In this document: piece after piece, positions 45,847 to 55,862 of the stretch
Layout: every line of letters starts with the position of its first letter
How positions within the stretch are numbered: the first letter of the stretch is position 1
Assembly: GCF_010727945.1 (NCBI RefSeq)
Contig: NZ_AP022569.1
Location: forward strand, 5,084,001 to 5,148,000
DNA length: 64,000 nucleotides
Source: Mycobacterium cookii
GTDB lineage: Bacteria > Actinomycetota > Actinomycetes > Mycobacteriales > Mycobacteriaceae
Direction: 5' to 3'
The notes under the pieces: generated by a model
Databases searched by the model: none
Told to the model about the DNA's origin: nothing
Seen by the model: the letters and a program-made list of their open reading frames with translations, nothing else
Program-made: the position numbers and the translations under genes

Positions 45847-47082
45847 GTGACGTCCGAACCCGTCTACCGCAGCAGGCCGGGCGCCGATGCGCTGCGCCCG
45901 GCGTCCGCCGAGAGGGCCGAGCAGATCGCCCCGGGCCTGTGGTGCTCGCCGGGCCTGTCGAACTCTTACCTGCTGACCACAGACGAGGGCCGGGTGATCG
46001 TCAACACCGGCATGGGTTTCGAGGGCCCGGTGCACCGCGCCAACTTCGATGCGGTGGACTCCTCGCCGGTGCGCTACATCATCTTCACCCAGGGCCACGT
46101 CGATCATGTCGGCGGTCTGGACAGCGTGCGCGACCCGGACACAACGGTTGTCGCCCAAGCCAACTGGACGTTGTGGCGAGACGACAACGAGCGGCTCATC
46201 CCATACCGCGCCCAGCGCAGCGCATTCGCGTTCAAAGACACCTTGGCGACCGGCATCCAGGCCATCCAGCGTCGGCTGGGCACCAAGCGGCTGCCCGGTC
46301 AGAGCGTCCCGTCGGTCGACCTCGACTTCGACGACACCTTGACGCTCGAGATCGGCGGTCGCCGGCTGGAGCTGATCGCGGTGCCGGGCGGGGAAACCAA
46401 CGACTCGCTGGTGATCTGGCTGTCCGACGAGCGGATCTGCCTGTGCGGGAACACCTTCGGGCCGATCTTCGGGCACATTCCCAACCTGGTCACAATGCGC
46501 GGCGACCGCTACCGGGACGCGCTGACCGCGATCGCCTCGGTCGAACGTGTTCGTGAGCTGCAACCCGAACTTCTGGTGACCGGTCACTTCGCGCCGATCT
46601 CCGGCCGGCAGCGCATCGATGCCGAACTGACCCGCCTGCGCGACGCCATCCAGTACATCCACGACCAGACCGTCGCGGGCATGAACGCCGGCAAAGACGT
46701 CCGGACGCTGATGGGCGAGATCACCTTGCCGCCGGAATACGAAGTGGGCCAAGGCTACGGGAAAGTGGCGTGGGATGTGCGGGCCGTCTGGGAGAACTAC
46801 TCGGGCTGGTTTCATCACCGATCCACTACCGAGCTGTACCCGGTCGGTTTCGACGCCGTCAGTGCCGATGTGGTTGCACTCGCGGGCGCCGATGCGATCG
46901 TGCGGCGGGCGGGCGAACACCTCGATGCCGGACGGCCGCTGCACGCTATCCATCTGGCGGAGCTCGTCGATGATCCCGCAGCGCGTGACCTGCTGAGGCG
47001 TGCCCACGAAAAACTGTTGGGCGACACCACGAACTTCTGGGAACGTGCCTGGCTGACCGAACAGATATCGAGGTATTCATGA
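45847..47082 (+). CDS. Alkylsulfatase-like MBL-fold hydrolase with atypical metal motif
   Basis: A 411-aa metallo-beta-lactamase-fold protein with a C-terminal helical alkyl-sulfatase-type dimerisation region (D-A-V-S-A-D-V-V-A-L-A-G onward). The metal motif, normally HxHxDH, reads Q82-G-H84-V-D86-H87, so the first His is Gln. The later motif G-E-T-N-D keeps a Glu, and N-T-F-G-P replaces the Glu-containing A-E-N-T that I recall from SdsA1/BDS1. GTG start after AAGGAG. It sits right behind a sulfotransferase, suggesting the pair acts on one alcohol/sulfate ester, but the altered ligands leave activity open. Confidence 0.8.
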   Translation: MTSEPVYRSRPGADALRPASAERAEQIAPGLWCSPGLSNSYLLTTDEGRVIVNTGMGFEGPVHRANFDAVDSSPVRYIIFTQGHVDHVGGLDSVRDPDTTVVAQANWTLWRDDNERLIPYRAQRSAFAFKDTLATGIQAIQRRLGTKRLPGQSVPSVDLDFDDTLTLEIGGRRLELIAVPGGETNDSLVIWLSDERICLCGNTFGPIFGHIPNLVTMRGDRYRDALTAIASVERVRELQPELLVTGHFAPISGRQRIDAELTRLRDAIQYIHDQTVAGMNAGKDVRTLMGEITLPPEYEVGQGYGKVAWDVRAVWENYSGWFHHRSTTELYPVGFDAVSADVVALAGADAIVRRAGEHLDAGRPLHAIHLAELVDDPAARDLLRRAHEKLLGDTTNFWERAWLTEQISRYS

Positions 47083-47828
47083 CGGCGCGCGTCAGCTTCG
47101 ACTTCACCGACACCACGGTGCTGATCACCGGCGGCACCAGCGGCATCGGGCATGCGACCGCGACGCTGTTTCGCGACGCCGGGGCCCGGGTCACCATCAC
47201 CGGCACGAAGCCGGCCGTCGGCGACTACGACACCGACCTGTCCGGCATGGACTATCGCCAGCTGCGGATCACCGAACATGACTCGGTGGAGGCGCTGGCG
47301 CACAGCATCACCCAGCTTGACGTCCTGGTCAACAACGCGGGCGCGAATTTCCCTGGCGGACTGGACGAGTCGAAGCCGGACGGATTCGAGGCGTCGGTGG
47401 CGCTCAACCTGACCGGCCCCTACCGGCTGACCGTCGGGCTGTACCGCGCGCTGCGGGCGTCGACCGCGGCCGGCGGGGCCAGCGTGGTCAACTTGGCGTC
47501 GATGTCGGCGCTGCGATCCGTCGCGATGGTGCCTGGTTACGGCGCCGCGAAGGCCGGGATCATAAACATCACCCGCAACCTCGCCGTCAAATGGGCCGGC
47601 AAGGGGATCCGGGTGAACGCCGTGGCGCCCGGCGCGATCGACACCCCGATGACCGCGCCGATGCAAGGCGTGCCAGACATCGTCGACGCCGAATTGGCCC
47701 ACATCCCGCTGGGGAGGTTCGGAACCGTCGCCGAGATCGCGCCGACCGTGGCGTTCCTGTGCACCGAGCAGTCCAGCTACATCAGCGGCGCGGTCGTCGT
47801 CGTCGACGGCGCCTCGGATTGCGTCTGA
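47079..47828 (+). CDS. Short-chain dehydrogenase/reductase
   Basis: A 249-aa SDR with I-T-G-G-T-S-G-I-G-H, N-N-A-G, and catalytic Y-G-A-A-K preceded by S-M-S-A. The ATG overlaps the MBL stop by 4 nt. Third gene of the operon; likely oxidises an alcohol made available by the neighbours. Confidence 0.9.
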   Translation: MTARVSFDFTDTTVLITGGTSGIGHATATLFRDAGARVTITGTKPAVGDYDTDLSGMDYRQLRITEHDSVEALAHSITQLDVLVNNAGANFPGGLDESKPDGFEASVALNLTGPYRLTVGLYRALRASTAAGGASVVNLASMSALRSVAMVPGYGAAKAGIINITRNLAVKWAGKGIRVNAVAPGAIDTPMTAPMQGVPDIVDAELAHIPLGRFGTVAEIAPTVAFLCTEQSSYISGAVVVVDGASDCV

Positions 47829-47844
47829 TATTGGAAGGAAGACA

Positions 47845-48318
47845 ATGACATTCGCGCTGCGGCCGGAGGACTACTACCACACCGGCATCGTCGTACCAGA
47901 CCTCGACGCGGCTATGGAGCGTCTCACCGCGATGGCCGGCTATCAGTGGATCACGCCGCTGACCTACACCTTGCCGTTCCGCACCATGAACGGAACTCGC
48001 GAACTCACCTCGACATTCGTCTACTCACTGCAGAGCCCGTATGTGGAACTCATTCAGCAAGTTCCGGAAAGTCCGTGGACCGCGGCAGCGGGGAACTCCG
48101 TGCATCACCTCGGCTATTTCACCGACGACCTCGCCGAGAGTGCGCGACTGCTGGAGGCCAACGGGTTCGCCTTCGAAGCGACCGCCGATGTGTCGCCGCC
48201 GAACCTGTCGTTGTTCGCCTACTACATCGACGCATTCGGCACTCGTATCGAAATCGTCGACCGCGCACTGTTCCCGGATTTTCCGGCGTTCCTGAAGTCC
48301 GCGACGGCGGACGCCTGA
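47845..48318 (+). CDS. VOC-family (glyoxalase/dioxygenase-fold) protein
   Basis: A 157-aa vicinal-oxygen-chelate protein with metal-ligand-like residues H in Y-H-T-G, E in Y-V-E-L-I, H in V-H-H-L-G-Y and E in R-I-E-I-V-D. GGAAGGA precedes the ATG. These proteins isomerise or cleave small molecules; the substrate is unknown. Confidence 0.84.
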   Translation: MTFALRPEDYYHTGIVVPDLDAAMERLTAMAGYQWITPLTYTLPFRTMNGTRELTSTFVYSLQSPYVELIQQVPESPWTAAAGNSVHHLGYFTDDLAESARLLEANGFAFEATADVSPPNLSLFAYYIDAFGTRIEIVDRALFPDFPAFLKSATADA

Positions 48319-48331
48319 GCGGAGTCCGAAC

Positions 48332-49303
48332 ATGCTGCTGCCGGTACTGCGGTTCAACTTCGCCTCGCCGCATGGCGAGCCGCGCAAGCAGAGCGAATTG
48401 ATCCGCGCAGCATTCGAATTGGCGCAGTGGGGAGAGTCGCGGGGCATCACCACGGTCAGCGTCGACGAACACCACGCGACCGGGCAGGGTTGGAGTTCCA
48501 ATCCGATTCTGGCGGCGGCGATGTTCTTGGCACGCACCTCGACGCTGATCGCCAGCGTCGATTGCGCGCTGGGGCCGCTGTGGAATCCGGTCCGGCTGGC
48601 CGAAGACATCGCGCTCGTCGACAACATGAGCCGGGGACGGCTGCACACCACAGTCGGATTGGGTTATCGCACTGTCGAATACGACTCGCTGGGCGCCGAG
48701 TTCACTGAGCGCGGCGCACTGATGGACGGCCTGATCGAACGCATGCTGTCGGTGTGGTCCGGTGCCGAGGCCGAGCACGGCGTCTGCACCGGAACCTGGA
48801 CGCGGCCGCACCCGCCGTTGTACGTCGGGGGAGGGTCGCTGGCGACGGCGCGGCGGGCGGCGCGCTTCCGGCTTCCGCTGAGCCTGGCCGATCACCTGCC
48901 CGACGTCGCCGCGCGCTACCGCGAGTTGTGCGCCGAGGCCGACATCACGCCGCTGGTCATCATGCCCGGCCCGGTCAATCGCGGGATGATCTATTTACAT
49001 GACGATCCCGACCGGGCGTGGGCCGAGCTTGGTGAGCACATTCTCTGGGAGGCAGTCACCTATGGTGGGTGGTCGACCGATCAACGCTCACTGATGCACT
49101 TGCCCGGGGTTCAGACCCTCGACGAAGTCCGGGCATCCGGGCGGTACCGGTTTGTGACGCCCGACCAGTTGATCGCCGAGGTTCGCGGCGCCCCCGATTA
49201 CGGGCCGATCGTGCTGCACCCGCTGGTCGGCGGCATGCCCGTCGACGAGGCGTGGAGGTCGGTCGAGTTGTTCGTCGACAGGGTCATTCCCGCGCTCGGC
49301 TGA
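48332..49303 (+). CDS. LLM-class flavin/F420 oxidoreductase
   Basis: A 323-aa luciferase-like barrel enzyme with the typical S-V-D-E-H-H-A-T and L-W-N-P-V-R-L-A-E-D-I-A-L-V-D segments. Last gene of the operon, starting 13 nt after the VOC gene with GGAGT upstream. Possible role: oxidative attack on the same substrate as the upstream enzymes. Confidence 0.87.
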   Translation: MLLPVLRFNFASPHGEPRKQSELIRAAFELAQWGESRGITTVSVDEHHATGQGWSSNPILAAAMFLARTSTLIASVDCALGPLWNPVRLAEDIALVDNMSRGRLHTTVGLGYRTVEYDSLGAEFTERGALMDGLIERMLSVWSGAEAEHGVCTGTWTRPHPPLYVGGGSLATARRAARFRLPLSLADHLPDVAARYRELCAEADITPLVIMPGPVNRGMIYLHDDPDRAWAELGEHILWEAVTYGGWSTDQRSLMHLPGVQTLDEVRASGRYRFVTPDQLIAEVRGAPDYGPIVLHPLVGGMPVDEAWRSVELFVDRVIPALG

Positions 49304-49384
49304 TCGCAGGTGTTCGATGGACGTCGCGCGGGTATCCGGATCGGAGTACGGATATTCAGCGTCGAGCAAGCACGAGGACTCAAG

Positions 49385-49657
49385 ATGAAGTTTGCATCAA
49401 ACGCAGTGCGTGGACTGTCGATGAGCGCCGGTGCGCTGATCGCCGCGGTCAGTCTCAGCGTGCATCCAGGCAACTCCACGGCCAGCGTCGAAGCGGCACC
49501 GGCGGGGCCGGTCCACTCCAGTCCGGCGCCGCCACCGCCGCCACCGCCGCCAACCCCGGCGATGACATACGACCCGAACCAGGACTACTGGAGCGGACAG
49601 GGGAGTGGCGGCGGAGCGCCTGGTGGCGCTGGCGGAGGTGCCGGAGGCGGAGGCTAA
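49385..49657 (+). CDS. Small secreted Pro/Gly-rich protein
   Basis: A 90-aa protein. The ATG at 49385 gives a Sec-type signal peptide (K near the start, hydrophobic stretch M-S-A-G-A-L-I-A-A-V-S-L-S-V, Ala-rich cleavage zone). Eight consecutive prolines follow, then a Gly-rich tail. No fold or function is recognised; it is likely exported and unstructured. Confidence 0.68.
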   Translation: MKFASNAVRGLSMSAGALIAAVSLSVHPGNSTASVEAAPAGPVHSSPAPPPPPPPPTPAMTYDPNQDYWSGQGSGGGAPGGAGGGAGGGG

Positions 49658-49660
49658 GCC

Positions 49661-50746
49661 TCAGTAGTCGTGGTGCGCCAGTGAGCCGTCGCCGTCGCGG
49701 TCTTGATCGGAGATCGTCACCACCGCGGGCACCATCTCGCTGGTGACCAGACCATGCTCGCCGGTCAGTTCGTCGACGATGTCGAAGCTGCGGGCGATCC
49801 ACTCCGGTGTGTCGACGATGATCGTCACCACCGGCATGCGGCGGGCGAGCTGAAAAAGCTTGTCGCCGTGGGGTTCATGGTCACCGTGGAATCCCCAGAC
49901 GCCGCGCAGCGCCGTCGCGCCGCGGGCCATCCCGGAATCGAGTAAGCGGCTCACCAGCGCGCGGTGAATCGGGACGCCGTGGTAACCGGTCGCCTCGCTG
50001 GTGTGCACCATCAGCTTCTGCCACAGCGGCCGTCGCTGCTCGTCGACATCCGGCAACCGATGCGGGCGGGCGAGCAACTCGCCGCCCCGCTTGCACACCC
50101 GAACCCGTTCCACCGTGAGCAGCGGGTTCGCCGTGGCGCCGCTGAGTTCTGCAACAGCCGCCGAAACCTGTGCGGCCGTCCCGATGGCGACGATCATCAT
50201 CGGGACATTCACGTTCCGGCTGAAGAACTGCGCCCGGTACCGCACACCGTGTGCTGTCCCGTCGACACCCAAAAACGCTGCGCCACCGGAGAATCCGAGC
50301 CGGTGCAGCAGATCGCACACCGCGCGGTACGCGGGCAGCCCGCCGATCCGCTCCTGGCGTCCCACGTAGACCGTCAGCTTGACCCCGTCGCTGTTGCCGT
50401 TGTCGATGACGTCGCCGCCGCCGACCAGGCGTGCGCGCTCCAACGTCACCAGACCGCTGCCGGTCATCGCCACGACGTCATCGACCAGGGCGCTGATCTT
50501 CGACTCGACGTCGACCGCGGCGATCGCCACCGGCGGATCCTCGGACAGGCTCAGCGACTCATCGGTGCGCAGCACGTGTCGTGGCCCGAAACTCGCGACG
50601 CCGCGCATCATCACACTGGTCGCGATATCGCGGGTGTCGAACAGATTGAGCATCGCGTCGGCCAGGAAGCCGGGCCGCCGGGCGTCGGCGACAGCGCGCT
50701 GGCGTTCGCCGAAGTAGGTGGTCAGCTTCAGGCAGGGCTGATTCAT
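49661..50746 (-). CDS. Triple DUF190-domain protein
   Basis: A 361-aa protein with three related modules at about residues 5-105, 122-215 and 243-338, each opening with a K-L-x-V/T-Y/H-x-G/S strand and holding an R-G-V-x-G/S-F-G/H-like turn. DUF190 modules are usually single, ferredoxin-like, and co-occur with CrcB. ATG at 50746 overlaps the crcB stop by 4 nt. Likely role: sensing or assisting fluoride export, by association. Confidence 0.82.
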   Translation of the reverse strand: MNQPCLKLTTYFGERQRAVADARRPGFLADAMLNLFDTRDIATSVMMRGVASFGPRHVLRTDESLSLSEDPPVAIAAVDVESKISALVDDVVAMTGSGLVTLERARLVGGGDVIDNGNSDGVKLTVYVGRQERIGGLPAYRAVCDLLHRLGFSGGAAFLGVDGTAHGVRYRAQFFSRNVNVPMMIVAIGTAAQVSAAVAELSGATANPLLTVERVRVCKRGGELLARPHRLPDVDEQRRPLWQKLMVHTSEATGYHGVPIHRALVSRLLDSGMARGATALRGVWGFHGDHEPHGDKLFQLARRMPVVTIIVDTPEWIARSFDIVDELTGEHGLVTSEMVPAVVTISDQDRDGDGSLAHHDY

Positions 50747-51102
50747 AGTCGGCCCGCGATCCACTGCCCGAACAGCGCCGCCGCGATGCCCAACACGACG
50801 CTGGCAACGATGTTGGCGGCGGCCCGGCGGGTCTGCCGCTCCTCGCTGAGCCGCTGGGTCTCCAGCATCCAGGTGGAGAACGTGGTGTACGAGCCGACGA
50901 ACGCGGTGTCGGCGACCAGTGCGGTGTGCCGACTCAACGCCAGGCTGCCCAGCAGTCCGAGCAGCGCGGCGCCGCTGATGTTGACTGCGAACGTGCCGTA
51001 GGGAAACGACTTCGCTGCGCGGCGGGCGATCGCGCCGTCAACCAGAAAACGCAGCACTGCACCAAGACCGCCGGCGACCAGCACGCCTGCCCAGACGATC
51101 AT
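50743..51102 (-). CDS. crcB: Fluoride exporter CrcB, subunit 1
   Basis: A 119-aa four-helix membrane protein with G-A-V-L-R-F, N-I-S-G-A-A-L-L-G and the channel motif G-S-Y-T-T-F-S-T-W. CrcB/Fluc forms dual-topology fluoride channels; actinobacteria often encode two halves that pair antiparallel. Second gene of the operon crcB, crcB, DUF190. Confidence 0.92.
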   Translation of the reverse strand: MIVWAGVLVAGGLGAVLRFLVDGAIARRAAKSFPYGTFAVNISGAALLGLLGSLALSRHTALVADTAFVGSYTTFSTWMLETQRLSEERQTRRAAANIVASVVLGIAAALFGQWIAGRL

Positions 51103-51148
51103 CGCCGCTCCTCCGGATCGCTGCGCTCTGCATCGTCGCCGGCGGCGA

Positions 51149-51544
51149 TCAACGCAGCGCCACCCGACGGACGACCGCGGTGGCCAGATAGACCGCCAGC
51201 AGGCCGAGAACGATGCTGGCGCAGGTGTATTCGGCGGCCAGGGCATAGCTGTGGTGCTCGATCATCTTCACCGTCTCGACCTGCATCGTCGAGAAAGTGG
51301 TCAGCCCGCCGCACAACCCCGTGCCGAGCAGTGGCCGCCGGTAACTCGACAGCGGCAGCCGCTCCAGCAGCCGGGTGGTGAAATAGCCGAGTAGGAAAGC
51401 CCCGACGATGTTCACCGTGAAGGTCGGCCACGGCCAGCGCGTCGGATCGGCGACCACCAGGCTGCTCAGTCCGGTGCGGGCCAGGGTGCCCAATGCGCCT
51501 CCGGCGAAGACCGCGGCCAACTCCCGGTAATCGCGCGCTGCCAC
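51149..51544 (-). CDS. crcB: Fluoride exporter CrcB, subunit 2
   Basis: A 131-aa four-helix protein with [17 protein letters not shown] and G-L-T-T-F-S-T-M. The GTG at 51544 is chosen as start because the first helix begins shortly after; upstream codons are non-conserved. Presumably pairs with the other CrcB. I found no fluoride-riboswitch-like sequence before it. Confidence 0.9.
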   Translation of the reverse strand: MAARDYRELAAVFAGGALGTLARTGLSSLVVADPTRWPWPTFTVNIVGAFLLGYFTTRLLERLPLSSYRRPLLGTGLCGGLTTFSTMQVETVKMIEHHSYALAAEYTCASIVLGLLAVYLATAVVRRVALR

Positions 51545-51635
51545 CCGCCGAATTCCCTTCCGTTTCAGAGCCTGTTCACCGCAGCTTATGCGGCACCGTC
51601 GAGCGCCGGAAACTGAAGATCGGCAGAATGATGCC

Positions 51636-53267
51636 ATGGTGGCCAACCCGCGTGCCGGTCAGCCGGCCCAACCCGAAGACCTCGTCGACGTGCCGCATCT
51701 GATCACCGCGTACTACACCGTCGAGCCCGATCCCGACGACGTCGCGCAGCAGGTGGTATTCGGCACGTCCGGCCATCGCGGCTCCGCGCTCAACGGCGCT
51801 TTCAACGAGCCCCACATTGTGGCGATCACCCAGGCCATCGTCGAGTACCGCGCGGCCGACGGCACCACCGGTCCGCTGTTCATCGGCCGTGACACCCATG
51901 GGCTTTCGGAGCCGGCGTGGGTATCTGCGCTCGAGGTGCTCGCCGCCAACGACGTCGTCGCGATGGTCGACTCCGCTGATCGCTACACCCCGACGCCGGC
52001 CGTCAGCCACGCCATCCTGACCTACAACCGCGGACGGAGCGACGCCCTGGCCGACGGGATCGTCGTCACGCCGTCACACAACCCGCCGTATGACGGCGGC
52101 TTCAAGTACAACCCGCCCAACGGCGGCCCGGCCGACACCGATGCGACCAACGCAATCGCCAAGCGCGCCAACGAGATTCTGCGCAACGGCGAGACGGTCA
52201 AACGCGTCCCGCTCGCCCGCGCGATGCAGCGTGCCCAACGTCACGACTACATGGACAGCTACGTCGACGACCTGCCGAACGTGGTCGACATCGACGCGAT
52301 CCGCAAAGCCGGAATCCGGATCGGCGCCGACCCGCTCGGCGGCGCCAGCGTCGACTACTGGGCCGCGATCGGCGAGCGTCACCGGCTCCACTTGAGCGTG
52401 GTCAACCCGCTTGTCGACCCGACATGGCGGTTCATGACACTCGACCACGACGGCAAGATCCGGATGGACTGCAGCTCACCGGACGCGATGGCCTCACTGA
52501 TCGCCAACCGCGACCGCTACCAGATCGCCACCGGCAACGACGCCGACTCCGACCGGCACGGCATCGTCACCCCCGACGCGGGCCTGATGAACCCGAACCA
52601 CTACCTGGCGGCGGCCATCGACTACCTCTATACCCATCGGCCGTCCTGGCCGGCCGGCATCGCCGTCGGCAAGACCGCGGTCAGCTCGTCGATCATCGAC
52701 CGGGTGGTCGCCGGCATCGACCGCAAGCTCGTCGAGGTGCCCGTCGGATTCAAGTGGTTCGTTGACGGCCTGATCGGCGGGACCATCGGGTTCGGCGGGG
52801 AGGAGTCGGCCGGGGCGTCGTTCCTGCGGCGCGACGGCTCGGTGTGGACCACCGACAAGGACGGCATCATCCTGGCGCTGCTGGCCGCCGAGATCCTGGC
52901 GGTCACGGGTGAGACCCCGTCGCAGCGCTACCAGGAGCTGACCGCGAAATACGGCGCCCCGACCTACGCCCGCATCGACGCGCCGGCGGGTCGCGAGCAG
53001 AAGGCCCGATTGGCCAAGCTGTCCGCGGACGAGGTGACCGCCACCGAGCTGGCCGGAGAGCAGATCACCGCGAAGTTGACCACCGCGCCCGGCAACGGCG
53101 CCGCGCTGGGCGGGCTGAAGGTGACGACGGCCAATGCGTGGTTCGCGGCACGGCCGTCGGGAACCGAGGACGTCTACAAGATCTACGCCGAGTCATTTCG
53201 TGGTCCAGATCACTTATCGGACGTCCAGAGAGCTGCGCAACAGGTTGTGGATAAAGTCATTGGGTGA
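51636..53267 (+). CDS. pgm: Phosphoglucomutase (alpha-D-glucose phosphate-specific)
   Basis: A 543-aa phosphohexomutase interconverting glucose 1- and 6-phosphate for glycogen, trehalose and cell-wall sugars. Active-site phosphoserine S147 lies in T-P-S-H-N-P-P. The metal loop is D-A-D-S-D-R, the sugar-binding motif G-E-E-S-A-G and the phosphate-binding loop R-P-S-G-T-E. The stop overlaps the MFS start. Confidence 0.95.
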   Translation: MVANPRAGQPAQPEDLVDVPHLITAYYTVEPDPDDVAQQVVFGTSGHRGSALNGAFNEPHIVAITQAIVEYRAADGTTGPLFIGRDTHGLSEPAWVSALEVLAANDVVAMVDSADRYTPTPAVSHAILTYNRGRSDALADGIVVTPSHNPPYDGGFKYNPPNGGPADTDATNAIAKRANEILRNGETVKRVPLARAMQRAQRHDYMDSYVDDLPNVVDIDAIRKAGIRIGADPLGGASVDYWAAIGERHRLHLSVVNPLVDPTWRFMTLDHDGKIRMDCSSPDAMASLIANRDRYQIATGNDADSDRHGIVTPDAGLMNPNHYLAAAIDYLYTHRPSWPAGIAVGKTAVSSSIIDRVVAGIDRKLVEVPVGFKWFVDGLIGGTIGFGGEESAGASFLRRDGSVWTTDKDGIILALLAAEILAVTGETPSQRYQELTAKYGAPTYARIDAPAGREQKARLAKLSADEVTATELAGEQITAKLTTAPGNGAALGGLKVTTANAWFAARPSGTEDVYKIYAESFRGPDHLSDVQRAAQQVVDKVIG

Positions 53268-54532
53268 TCCTCGTCGCCCCACGCGCCCGCTTGACCGCGT
53301 GGCGACGCAATTCGACGAGGCTGCCGCGTGAAGCGTGGGTGCTGATCGCGGCGAACGCGGTGGCCGCGCTTGGCTACGGTGTGGTGTCGCCGGTGCTGCC
53401 AGCCTTCGCGCGAACGTTCGGGGTGAGCCTCGGCGCGGTGACGTTCTCGATCACAATTTTTTCGGTGATGCGGCTCTTCTCTGCCCCACCCACCGGACTG
53501 CTGGTGCAGCGGCTGGGGGAGCGGCTGGTCTACGTCGCCGGGCTACTGATTGTGTCGGTGTCGACCGCCGCATGCGCGTTCGCTCAAACCTATTGGCAAC
53601 TACTGGTATTGCGTGCGATCGGCGGCATCGGGTCCACGCTGTTCTTCATCTCCGCGTTGGGTCTGATGATCCGGATCAGCCCGCCCGACGCGCGCGGGCG
53701 GGTCGCGGGGCTGTTCGTGAGCTCGTTTCTGATCGGCTCAGTCGCGGGCCCGCTGGTGGGCAGTCTTACAGCAGGTTTGGGGCTCAAAGCACCGTTTCTC
53801 ATCTACGGGGTTTCGGTGCTGATCACCGCGATCGTGGTGTCCTACAGCTTGCGCCGCTCAACACTGGGTGCGCCCGCCGAGCACGCCGAGCCGGCGGTGA
53901 CGGTGCGTGCCGCGCTTCGGCAGCGCGCGTACCGCGCGTCGCTGGTGTCGAACTTCGCGACAGGCTGGGCGGTGTTCGGATTGCGAATGGCCATCGTGCC
54001 GCTCTTCGTCTCCGACGTGTTGGCCCGCGGGCCACGGATGACGGGGTTGGTGCTGGGGATGTTCGCACTCGGCAACCTGCTCGTGGTGTCGCCCAGCGGC
54101 TATCTGTCCGACCGGATCGGCCGGCGCAGCCTGGTGATCGGCGGGCTCCTCGCCTCCGGCGTGTCGACCATCTGGTTGGGCGCGGCGTCGTCGGTGCCCG
54201 TCTTCCTGGTCGCGGCGTGCGTGGCCGGTGCGACGTCGGGTGTGTACTCGTCGCCGCAGCAGGCCGCGATCGCCGACATCCTCGGTAGCACCGCGCGCAC
54301 AGGCACCGCGGTGTCGACCTTTCAGATGATGGTTGATCTGGGCGCCATCGTCGGTTCGTTGTCGGTGGCTCAAATCGCTGAACACCTCAGCTACGCATGG
54401 GGATTCGCGGTCAGCGGGGTTGTGCTATTGGCCGCCGGGGTGGGGTGGATGTTCGCACCGGAAACGCGAGTGGAGGGTCACACGCCGCCACCCAGTGAAT
54501 GGGAGACCGGGACCGCGTCGGAACTGGCCTGA
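53264..54532 (+). CDS. MFS transporter
   Basis: A 422-aa major facilitator protein with about 12 hydrophobic helices and the loop motif G-Y-L-S-D-R-I-G-R-R-S after helix 8. The GTG start overlaps the pgm stop (GTGA); the first 25 residues are basic and cytoplasmic. Drug-efflux-like by overall look, but the substrate is unknown. Confidence 0.88.
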   Translation: MILVAPRARLTAWRRNSTRLPREAWVLIAANAVAALGYGVVSPVLPAFARTFGVSLGAVTFSITIFSVMRLFSAPPTGLLVQRLGERLVYVAGLLIVSVSTAACAFAQTYWQLLVLRAIGGIGSTLFFISALGLMIRISPPDARGRVAGLFVSSFLIGSVAGPLVGSLTAGLGLKAPFLIYGVSVLITAIVVSYSLRRSTLGAPAEHAEPAVTVRAALRQRAYRASLVSNFATGWAVFGLRMAIVPLFVSDVLARGPRMTGLVLGMFALGNLLVVSPSGYLSDRIGRRSLVIGGLLASGVSTIWLGAASSVPVFLVAACVAGATSGVYSSPQQAAIADILGSTARTGTAVSTFQMMVDLGAIVGSLSVAQIAEHLSYAWGFAVSGVVLLAAGVGWMFAPETRVEGHTPPPSEWETGTASELA

Positions 54533-54539
54533 GGTTGTG

Positions 54540-55790
54540 ATGGCTGACACCCACCGGACCCGACCGCGATCAGCGATCGTGGTGGGAGCCGGAATCGTGG
54601 GCCTGTCGACGGCGTGGTTTCTGCAAAAGCACGGGGTCTCAGTGACCGTGGTCGATCGCACCGGCGTCGCGGCGGGCGCCTCCTGGGGCAACGCCGGATG
54701 GATCGCGCCAGCGCTGAGTATCCCGCTCAACGACCCGCGAACGTTGCGATACGCGCTGCGTACCTTGCCGAATCGCGCTGCGCCGGTGCGGATTCCGCTG
54801 AGCACCGATCCGACTCTGTGGAGATTTTTGCTGCGGTTCGCGGCTAACTGCAGGGAGTCGTCATGGACGAGCGCAGTGCGGGCGAACCAGACGCTGAACA
54901 ACGAGTGCATGGCGGCCTACGACGAGCTGGTCGTCAACGGGGTGGACGCGCCGGTCACCGACGCGCCGATCACCGCGTTGTTCCGCAGTTCAGCAGACGC
55001 CGAACATCTGCTGGAGCAGCTGCGACGTTTACACGACGCCGGACAGCCGAGTTCCGTCACCGAACTGACCGGCGCCGAGTTGCGCGAGCGGGTGCCGCTG
55101 GCGTCGAGCGACGTGGCCGTCGGCGTCCGCATCAACGGTCAGCGGTTCGTCGATCCCGGCCGCTTCGTGCACGCGCTGGCGAGCTCGGTCGTCGAACGGG
55201 GCGGGGCGCTGGAGACCATCGACGTAGCCGACGTGCGGACCTCGGGGCGCGGCGTCGCGGTAAAGCCTGTTTCAGGTCCTCCGTTGGCGGCGGACGTCGT
55301 GGTGATCGCGACCGGCGCATGGTTGCCGAAACTGGTCCGGCGCTGGGTTCGGGTTCCGGTGCAGGCCGGCCGCGGCTACTCCTTCACGGTGCCGGTGCAG
55401 CGTCAGGTTTTCGGGCCGATCTATCTGCCGGATGTGCGGGTGGCGTGCACACCGTTGAACGGAAAGCTGCGGGTCACCAGCGTGATGGAGTTGCGTCATC
55501 CCGATGCTCCCGTGTCCGCCGGCGTCGTCGACGCCATTGTCGATGCGGCGGGTGGGTTCTTCGACGGGGTTCGCTGGGCGGATCGGGACGAGATATGGGT
55601 AGGGCCGCGTCCATTGAGTCCTGACGGGCGTCCCCTGGTGGGCTCGGTGCTGGATAACCGCGTCTTCGTCGCAGGTGGGCACGGCATGTGGGGCATGAAG
55701 CAGGGCCCAGCGACCGGCCGGCTGTTGGCCGAGCAGATCACGACCGGCAAGCAACCGCCAGGATTGCGGGACTTCGACCCATTGCGCTAG
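54540..55790 (+). CDS. FAD-dependent amino-acid dehydrogenase/oxidase (DadA-like)
   Basis: A 416-aa DAO-fold flavoprotein with the dinucleotide motif V-V-G-A-G-I-V-G-L-S-T-A and the C-terminal G-G-H-G-M-W-G-M-K-Q-G-P-A-T-G closing loop. DadA-type enzymes oxidise D-amino acids at the membrane. ATG 7 nt behind the MFS stop, so pgm, MFS and this gene may be co-transcribed. Confidence 0.87.
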   Translation: MADTHRTRPRSAIVVGAGIVGLSTAWFLQKHGVSVTVVDRTGVAAGASWGNAGWIAPALSIPLNDPRTLRYALRTLPNRAAPVRIPLSTDPTLWRFLLRFAANCRESSWTSAVRANQTLNNECMAAYDELVVNGVDAPVTDAPITALFRSSADAEHLLEQLRRLHDAGQPSSVTELTGAELRERVPLASSDVAVGVRINGQRFVDPGRFVHALASSVVERGGALETIDVADVRTSGRGVAVKPVSGPPLAADVVVIATGAWLPKLVRRWVRVPVQAGRGYSFTVPVQRQVFGPIYLPDVRVACTPLNGKLRVTSVMELRHPDAPVSAGVVDAIVDAAGGFFDGVRWADRDEIWVGPRPLSPDGRPLVGSVLDNRVFVAGGHGMWGMKQGPATGRLLAEQITTGKQPPGLRDFDPLR

Positions 55791-55862
55791 CGCTCGCGAG
55801 CCGCGGGCCAGCGACTTTGAAGGCTGGCAGGCCGTGGTGTAGCTTCGATGGGCACGACATCT

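Noticed and set aside
51545..51640. Fluoride riboswitch before the crcB pair
   Set aside because: None of the conserved crcB-motif strings is present in the leader.
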